From Pantoea endophytica (GTDB taxonomy: Bacteria; Pseudomonadota; Gammaproteobacteria; Enterobacterales; Enterobacteriaceae), in assembly GCF_002858935.1 (NCBI RefSeq), contig NZ_PJRT01000033.1, positions 558,001 to 622,000 on the forward strand: a stretch of 64,000 bases of DNA. Direction: 5' to 3'. Below the pieces are notes generated by a model. That model had not been told where the DNA came from and made no database searches. It worked only from the letters and a program-made list of their open reading frames with translations. The position numbers and the translations under genes were made by a program. Of this stretch, positions 58,804 through 64,000 are shown one piece after another; within the stretch, counting starts at the first letter, position 1, and each line of letters starts with the position of its first letter.

Positions 58804-60804
58804 ATGAATTTTCAGTGGCTGGCGTGGCAAAATCTGCCGTGGATAAAAGCAAGTGGGGGCGAGTGGCGCTACGCGCTGCGTAATGGCATCGCGATGTGTC
58901 TCGCCTTGACCATCGCCTATGCGCTGCAACTCGATCAACCTTACTGGGCCATGACCTCGGCGGCGGTGGTGAGTTTTCCCACCGTCGGCGGCGCCATCAG
59001 TAAAAGTCTGGGGCGCATCGTTGGCAGTTTGCTCGGTGCCAGCGCCGCGCTGCTGATCGCCGGACACACGCTGAACGAACCCTGGCTGTTTGCCTTTTTC
59101 ATGGCCGGGTGGCTGGCGTTCTGTACCTGGATCGCCAATCACTACCAAAATAACGTGGCCTACGCGTTTTCGCTGGCGGGTTATACCGCCGCCATCATCG
59201 CCTTTAGCAGCGTCAACATCACCGATGTCACTCAGCTGTGGGATATCGCCCAGGCGCGCGTGTGCGAAGTGATCTCCGGCATCCTGTGTGCCGGATTGAT
59301 GATGATGATTCTGCCCAGCACCTCAGATGGCAACGCGCTGATGAGTTCACTGCGTCAGATGCACGCGCGTTTGCTGGATCATGCGGTGTTATTACTGCAG
59401 CAAAGCAGCACTGATAACGTGCGCACCGCCCATGAGAATGTCATTAGCCAGATTCTCACCATGAACCTGCTGCGCATTCAGGCGTTCTGGAGCCACTATC
59501 GCTTCCGCCGCCAGAACAACGTGCTGAACTATGTACTGCACCAGCAGCTGCGTCTCACCAGTGTACTCTCCAGCCTGCGCCGCATGTTGCTGAATTGGCC
59601 CGATGCGCCACCCGAACTTTACGACGCCATGGCCAAACTGTTGCAGGAACTGGCGCAGCCGCAGTGCGACAAATACCGTTTGGCGCTGATTCTGCGTGGC
59701 ATCACGCCATCAGCAACCGGTGATTACCGTCAACGCGCCTTCGTCCAGCGACTGCGTTATTTCTGCTGGGTGTATCTCAATGTGAATCGCTGGATTCGCC
59801 TGATTGAACGCGCCGATGCCGATACCCGTTTTCAGCCGCCGTATACGCCCTCGCTGGCGCGCGAAAGCGACAGTGCTGAAGCCGGCTGGAGCGCGCTGCG
59901 CACCTTCAGCGTCATCATGCTGGGCTGCGCCTTTTGGATCACCACGCAATGGGATTCCGGTGCCGCCGCCCTGACGCTTACCGCCATCGCCTGCGTGCTT
60001 TACTCCTCCGCGCCCTCGCCCAGTGGCAGCGTCTCGCTGTTGCTGAAAACCTTGCTGTGGCTGTCGCTGTTTAGCTTTGTGCTGCAGTTTGGTTTGATGG
60101 TGCAAATCAGCGCGCTGTGGCAGTTTTTACTGGTGCTGTTCCCGCTGCTGCTCACCTTGCAGTTGTTCAAACTGCAGCAGAAGAAACGCGCCGGGATGTG
60201 GGGGCAATTCATTGTTTTTATGGGATCCTTTATCGCCGTCACCAATCCGCCGGACTGGGATTATCAAAGCTTCCTCAATGACAATATCGCCAAGGTGTGC
60301 GGCGTAATGCTGGCGTGGCTGGCGTTTCAGGTGCTGCGTCCCAGTTCCGATGCGCGTCGCAGTCGTCGGCATATTCGTGCCCTGCGCCATGCGTTTCTCG
60401 ACCAGCTTCGCCGCCATCCGCGCCTGAGCGAAAGCCACTTCGAATCACAGATTTATCATCATATTAGTCAGCTCAGTAACAGTCGTGACGAGCAGGCGCG
60501 CGTCTGGCTGCTGCGCTGGGGCGTGGTGTTACTGAACTGTTCCCACATTGTCTGGCAGCTGCGCCAATGGCAGCCGACGTCGGCTACGCTTAGGCAAATG
60601 CGTGATAGCAGCCTGCAGGATCTGCAACGAATTATAAGTCTGCGCGGGGTGCATCACACCGCGCTGCAGGCCACGCTGGATGAGCTGGAAACCCTGATTG
60701 AGCAACTGCAGCAGCAACAGGAGAGCGAAGCCAATACGCTGGCGGGCATTTTGTGGCGACTGCGCTGCTCACTGGCCCAGTTAGCGCAGGCGGTACCGGA
60801 TTGA
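58804..60804 (+). CDS. ydhK: FUSC-family inner-membrane transporter YdhK
   Basis: The 666-residue protein has two blocks of membrane helices (about residues 20-165 and 375-500) separated by long helical cytoplasmic regions, as in the FUSC/AaeB family (YAWAMTSAAVVSFPTVGGAI-like start; later TLTAIACVLYSSAPSPSGSVSLL). With YdhJ it forms an efflux pair. ATG at 58804 is preferred over the GTG at 58801 and over an upstream GTG inside ydhJ. Ends directly against a convergent lipoprotein gene. Confidence 0.93.
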   Translation: MNFQWLAWQNLPWIKASGGEWRYALRNGIAMCLALTIAYALQLDQPYWAMTSAAVVSFPTVGGAISKSLGRIVGSLLGASAALLIAGHTLNEPWLFAFFMAGWLAFCTWIANHYQNNVAYAFSLAGYTAAIIAFSSVNITDVTQLWDIAQARVCEVISGILCAGLMMMILPSTSDGNALMSSLRQMHARLLDHAVLLLQQSSTDNVRTAHENVISQILTMNLLRIQAFWSHYRFRRQNNVLNYVLHQQLRLTSVLSSLRRMLLNWPDAPPELYDAMAKLLQELAQPQCDKYRLALILRGITPSATGDYRQRAFVQRLRYFCWVYLNVNRWIRLIERADADTRFQPPYTPSLARESDSAEAGWSALRTFSVIMLGCAFWITTQWDSGAAALTLTAIACVLYSSAPSPSGSVSLLLKTLLWLSLFSFVLQFGLMVQISALWQFLLVLFPLLLTLQLFKLQQKKRAGMWGQFIVFMGSFIAVTNPPDWDYQSFLNDNIAKVCGVMLAWLAFQVLRPSSDARRSRRHIRALRHAFLDQLRRHPRLSESHFESQIYHHISQLSNSRDEQARVWLLRWGVVLLNCSHIVWQLRQWQPTSATLRQMRDSSLQDLQRIISLRGVHHTALQATLDELETLIEQLQQQQESEANTLAGILWRLRCSLAQLAQAVPD

Positions 60805-61272
60805 TTACTGGCAATATTGCGTGGTCTGACGATTAAAATCATCCTGCAACTGCTGCAGCGATTTCTGTCCTTCAAAGCGGGTTTTATCCTGATCGGACAT
60901 CGGTTCAATCACCAGCGCCTTCTCTTCTGAAGAGTAGATAAAGCGGCGATACAAAGTGGTGCCGGTGAAACTTTTGCCCTGAATACCGCCGCACACCACT
61001 GTCATCGCATGACGATAAGTTTCGCTGTGGGTGAAGTTGGTTTCGGTGGCGCTGCGCAAGACATTTTCGCAGCCATTGGCTTCGAGCCGATGAAGGGTGT
61101 GCTGAGTCAGCCATTCACGACCACGCGCAATCTTCTCACAGCCGACGCGCAGCGGATTGGTATCAATGGTGCGTTGCAGTTGTCGACTGGCATCTAAACG
61201 CAGCTGTGTGTCGTTGGGTTGATCGCATCCCACCAGCAATAAACATAACAACATCATCCCACGCGCTTTCAT
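60805..61272 (-). CDS. putative lipoprotein, unknown function
   Basis: The 155-residue protein starts with a short signal peptide and lipobox LLVGC (MKARGMMLLCLLLVGCDQPND), so it is predicted to be lipid-anchored. The mature part has five further Cys residues spread through the chain, including the penultimate residue, allowing disulfides in the periplasm. No family was recognised. The start is set by the lipoprotein signal; a longer frame begins upstream without one. Its stop abuts the ydhK stop with no gap, and sodC lies upstream on the same strand 129 bp away. It does not belong to the E. coli gene order. Confidence 0.75.
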   Translation of the reverse strand: MKARGMMLLCLLLVGCDQPNDTQLRLDASRQLQRTIDTNPLRVGCEKIARGREWLTQHTLHRLEANGCENVLRSATETNFTHSETYRHAMTVVCGGIQGKSFTGTTLYRRFIYSSEEKALVIEPMSDQDKTRFEGQKSLQQLQDDFNRQTTQYCQ

Positions 61273-61401
61273 TCCTGCCCCTGAAGGTTTTATTCCTGAA
61301 TCAATATCATAGGATGGAAAAACCGCGGAGAGTAGCAAGAAAATGGGTCAACTTTTTTCAGCGTGAGGAAAGGGGGCGACAAGCTGCTGCCGCCCAAAGC
61401 A

Positions 61402-61920
61402 TTAAATTACGCCGCAGGCAAAACGCGCCCCGCCGCCGCCAAGCGGTTGCGGATGGTCGGCATGATTATCGCCGCCCACATGCACCATCAAGGCTTTACC
61501 TTTGATTTCACTCAGGGATTTGATGCGTGGCGCAACGACCGGATACGTCGCCTTGCCATCTTCTGTGACAAACAGCGCGGGTAAGTCGCCAAGGTGACCA
61601 TCGGCATACGGGCCAAGATGCTTGCCGGTTTTTTGCGGATCGAGATGTCCGCCCGCCGCACCGGCCGCCACCGTTTTACCGTCCGACTCGCCCGGTTCAC
61701 AGCTGCCTTTAGCATGGACGTGGAAACCATGAATGCCGGGTTTCAGGCCGCTTAACGCTGGGGTAAATTGCACACCGTATGGCGTTTCGCTAAGCGTGAC
61801 GGTGCCAATCGCTGCCCCGATGCCTTGCGCCGTGGTTTCATGCAGCGTGACTTCTTCTGACGCCGCCTGCGCACCCGCGGCGCAGGCCAGAGCCAGCATA
61901 ACAATGAGGGTTTTCTTCAT
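61402..61920 (-). CDS. sodC: periplasmic Cu,Zn superoxide dismutase
   Basis: The 172-residue protein has a signal peptide ending GAQA and the Cu/Zn-SOD fold. The metal-binding HGFHVHAKGSC, GGHLDPQKTGKH, HLGDLPALFV and the late MVHVGGDNHADHP with its His ligand are visible; the C-terminal Cys of the disulfide is in RFACGVI. It removes superoxide in the periplasm. Position after ydhK agrees with E. coli. Confidence 0.96.
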   Translation of the reverse strand: MKKTLIVMLALACAAGAQAASEEVTLHETTAQGIGAAIGTVTLSETPYGVQFTPALSGLKPGIHGFHVHAKGSCEPGESDGKTVAAGAAGGHLDPQKTGKHLGPYADGHLGDLPALFVTEDGKATYPVVAPRIKSLSEIKGKALMVHVGGDNHADHPQPLGGGGARFACGVI

Positions 61921-62000
61921 AACGTCTCCTTACGGTTAGATTCCCTCTAAGCCTGGACTGCTTTCATCCAGGCTGCCGTAATTTGACGCAGCTTTACGCT

Positions 62001-62897
62001 TTAGTGCACATCGTAGCCGATGGCGGCTTTACGGATGCGGAACCATTGCTGGCGATCCAGCGTCAATTGGCACGCGCCAACCGCCTCTTTTACACGTTCG
62101 ATTTTACCTGATCCAATAATCGGCAGCGGACGACTTGGCAGCTTCATCACCCATGCATACACCACCTGCTCGATATTGCTGGCGCCGATCTCCTGCTTAA
62201 CCTGCTCCAGCTCATCGCGCAGCGGCTGATAATGCGGATCGTTAAACAGGCGACCGCCGCCGAGGCATGACCACGCCATTGGGCGAATGCGATTTTGCTG
62301 GCACTGATCGAGTGAGCCATCCAGCAGCGACGTTTGCTCCAGCGGAGAGATCTCCAGTTGATTGGTGACCAGACTGAACGGCAAACGCGATTGCAGCAGC
62401 GTGAACTGCGAGGCGGTGAAGTTGGAGACGCCAAAATGGCGTACTTTGCCGCTCTGATGCAGCGCCGTAAAGGCTTCGGCAATCTCATCAGCGTCCATCA
62501 ACGGATCCGGGCGATGAATCAACAGCAAATCGAGGTAATCGGTATGGAAATGGCGCAGCGAGTTTTCGGCGCTGTGCAGAATGTGGCTGGCTTCGGTGAT
62601 GTAGTGACCAATACGGTGTTCAGGCTTCGCGCGCGTCGCAATGCCGCATTTGGTGACGATTTGCAGCTTCTCACGCAAACCCGGCGCGAGGCGCAGCGCG
62701 GCACCAAAGGCGGCTTCACATTGGTAATCGCCGTAGATGTCGGCGTGATCGACGGTGGTGATGCCCAGCGCTAAATGGTGCTCAATAAATTGCACCACAT
62801 GCTGCGGCGTCATGCCCCACTCCATTAAACGCCAGTAACCGGCGATCAGCGGTGAAAATGAGGGTCCCTGCGGTGCAATAGCCTGCGCTTGTAACAT
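62001..62897 (-). CDS. ydhF: aldo/keto reductase YdhF
   Basis: The 298-residue NADPH-dependent oxidoreductase has the AKR barrel with the catalytic DHADIYGDYQCE (Asp/Tyr), the lysine and His region IVTKCGIATRAK and LLLIHRPDPLMD, and the cofactor loop PIIGSGKIERVKEA. It matches E. coli YdhF in length and order. Substrate unknown. It lies between sodC and ydhL. Confidence 0.94.
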   Translation of the reverse strand: MLQAQAIAPQGPSFSPLIAGYWRLMEWGMTPQHVVQFIEHHLALGITTVDHADIYGDYQCEAAFGAALRLAPGLREKLQIVTKCGIATRAKPEHRIGHYITEASHILHSAENSLRHFHTDYLDLLLIHRPDPLMDADEIAEAFTALHQSGKVRHFGVSNFTASQFTLLQSRLPFSLVTNQLEISPLEQTSLLDGSLDQCQQNRIRPMAWSCLGGGRLFNDPHYQPLRDELEQVKQEIGASNIEQVVYAWVMKLPSRPLPIIGSGKIERVKEAVGACQLTLDRQQWFRIRKAAIGYDVH

Positions 62898-62968
62898 GGT
62901 TAAACTCCCAAAACACGGTTCCAGATGACGAAAGCGGGAGTATAACGGAAAGGCAAATCATCGTTTTC

Positions 62969-63208
62969 TTAAAACAGTTCCGGTTGTTGTGGATCATGAT
63001 CTTCATCCACTTTTTGCTGCCGCTGCAGGCGCAAAAAGCGTTGCCGGCACAAGCGCAGCACATCGCGCTTTTGCGCATCGCTGAATTTCATCCAGTTAAA
63101 GCGCTCTTCCCGGCTGCGTAAACAGCCACGACAATAGCCACGCGCGTCACTCTGGCAAATACCACGACACGGGCTGGGAACAGGGAAGAACTCGAGTTGC
63201 TCGGCCAC
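62969..63208 (-). CDS. ydhL: DUF1289 protein YdhL
   Basis: The 79-residue protein has the DUF1289 cysteine motif PCRGICQSDARGYCRGCLRSREERFNW, four Cys likely binding a metal or cluster. GTG at 63208 with GGAG five bases upstream gives exactly the E. coli length and the AEQLEFF start; an earlier GTG at 63214 overlaps the ribosome site. Function unknown. It follows ydhF order in E. coli. Confidence 0.9.
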   Translation of the reverse strand: MAEQLEFFPVPSPCRGICQSDARGYCRGCLRSREERFNWMKFSDAQKRDVLRLCRQRFLRLQRQQKVDEDHDPQQPELF

Positions 63209-63373
63209 ATCCACTCCGCAATTAACATCTCATATCACATTGATAACAGCTTAATGACATTGTGCAAAGCGTAGACGCCCATTGCGCATAATCAAGCCAT
63301 TACGCTGTCTGGTTACGCCTGTTTACCAAATAGCCAGCATTTATCGGTTTTGGATGGTTTATGTTTACTCTTG

Positions 63374-63390
63374 GTTAAGGTTTTCCTCAG
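63374..63390 (+). promoter_or_regulatory. PmrA-box-like site before eptA
   Basis: GTTAAGGTTTTCCTCAG resembles the PmrA box CTTAAG-N5-CTTAAG: first half 5 of 6, second 4 of 6, with the spacer start GTT as in known eptA boxes. It lies 46 bp before the eptA ATG. Needs experiment; PmrA is inferred. Confidence 0.5.
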
Positions 63391-63436
63391 CTTGTCTTCA
63401 TACGATTGTCACACGACTTCTTACCGTTGAGTTTTC

Positions 63437-64000
63437 ATGAGATTCCCGACCACCCTGCAGTGCGGCACCAGCGGATTTAACCTTATTGCTGCGCTGTTCT
63501 TCGCACTAGTTTTAAATGCCCTGTTCTTGCTGCGTGCCTGGGAAATGATTCCTTACGATCATCCCCACGATTATCTGTTCGCCGCCAGTATTCCGCTGGT
63601 GCTGGCCTCGGCTTTCTATTTTATTTTCTCACTTGCTGCCTGGCCTTATCTGCGCAAGCCGTTGCTGATTGTGCTGGTGTTCGTCAGCGCCGCCGCCAAT
63701 TACTTCATGCACAGTTTTGGCACGGTGATCGACACCAATATGATGCAAAACGTCTTTGAATCCGACCCGCAGGAAGCCTCAGCGTTGTTTAGCAGCCGCT
63801 ATCTACTCTGGATGCTATTGATGGGAATGGTGCCGGTGGCGTTGATTTGCGGCGTGCGTATTCGTCGTGGACCGCGCTGGTGGTGGAATCTGCTGCAACG
63901 CCTGACGGGCGCACTGGGCGCAATATTGGTGATACTGCTGATGGCGGCGCTGTTTTACAAAGATTACGCCTCGCTGATTCGCAATAATAAAAACCTGATC
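63437..64000 (+). CDS. eptA: lipid A phosphoethanolamine transferase, partial (3' end outside)
   Basis: The window holds the first 188 residues, comprising about five membrane helices and the start of the periplasmic part. VIDTNMMQNVFESDP and ALFYKDYASLIRNNKNLI match the N-terminal domain of EptA (PmrC), which adds phosphoethanolamine to lipid A and lowers susceptibility to polymyxin. The catalytic sulfatase-like domain is beyond the window, so EptA versus a related transferase (EptB, CptA) rests on these segments. This gene replaces nemR of E. coli at this place. Confidence 0.82.
   Translation, partial: MRFPTTLQCGTSGFNLIAALFFALVLNALFLLRAWEMIPYDHPHDYLFAASIPLVLASAFYFIFSLAAWPYLRKPLLIVLVFVSAAANYFMHSFGTVIDTNMMQNVFESDPQEASALFSSRYLLWMLLMGMVPVALICGVRIRRGPRWWWNLLQRLTGALGAILVILLMAALFYKDYASLIRNNKNLI

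Overview
The window reads as a chromosomal segment of an Enterobacterales bacterium, most likely an Erwiniaceae member such as Pantoea (inferred from protein resemblance, GC-rich coding sequence and gene order; no search was run). From tus to ydhL the gene order and strands follow the E. coli K-12 terminus region (tus, fumC, manA, ydgA, malI-malX-malY, add, ydgJ, cnu, ydgK, rsxABCDGE, nth, dtpA, gstA, pdxY, tyrS, pdxH, mliC, anmK, slyB, slyA, ydhI-ydhJ-ydhK, sodC, ydhF, ydhL). Several blocks interrupt that backbone. A replication terminator (Ter) site overlapping the tus ribosome-binding site shows that this is the terminus region.

Layout. 1-5233: end of srfB, srfC, then a barnase/barstar pair on the other strand. 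5320-10885: a multidrug efflux locus in the order rarA-like activator, oqxA, oqxB, oqxR. 11044-13329: an MFS transporter divergent from tus, with Ter between them. 13349-15225: a fasciclin protein, an ECF sigma factor and its membrane anti-sigma factor, inserted between tus and fumC. 15315-25935: fumC, manA, ydgA, the MalI-controlled malXY pair with two operators, add and ydgJ.

26013-39076: a large sugar block absent from this place in E. coli. An araFGH-araC transcription unit diverges from araBA, and a ytfQRT-yjfF (furanose-type) ABC transporter operon follows. araD is not present. Tandem 110-bp repeats separate araA from yjfF.

39751-47017: cnu, ydgK, the six-gene rsx (rnf) electron-transport operon and nth, with repeated start/stop overlaps. 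RsxC carries a five-fold repeated Ala/Lys-rich tail. 47160-54842: a glutamine-amidotransferase-like protein, dtpA with a long leader, a LysR regulator, gstA, pdxY, tyrS and pdxH. 54863-61920: mliC, anmK, slyB, slyA with a SlyA box, the ydhIJK efflux operon, an orphan lipoprotein and sodC. 62001-64000: ydhF, ydhL and the start of an eptA-like lipid A phosphoethanolamine transferase with a PmrA-box-like site.

No tRNA, rRNA, CRISPR array, insertion sequence or prophage was recognised. The most noteworthy items are the fasciclin/sigma/anti-sigma module with its own candidate promoter, the repeated dyad in the rarA-oqxA promoter region, the arabinose-plus-furanose block, and several families of intergenic repeats.
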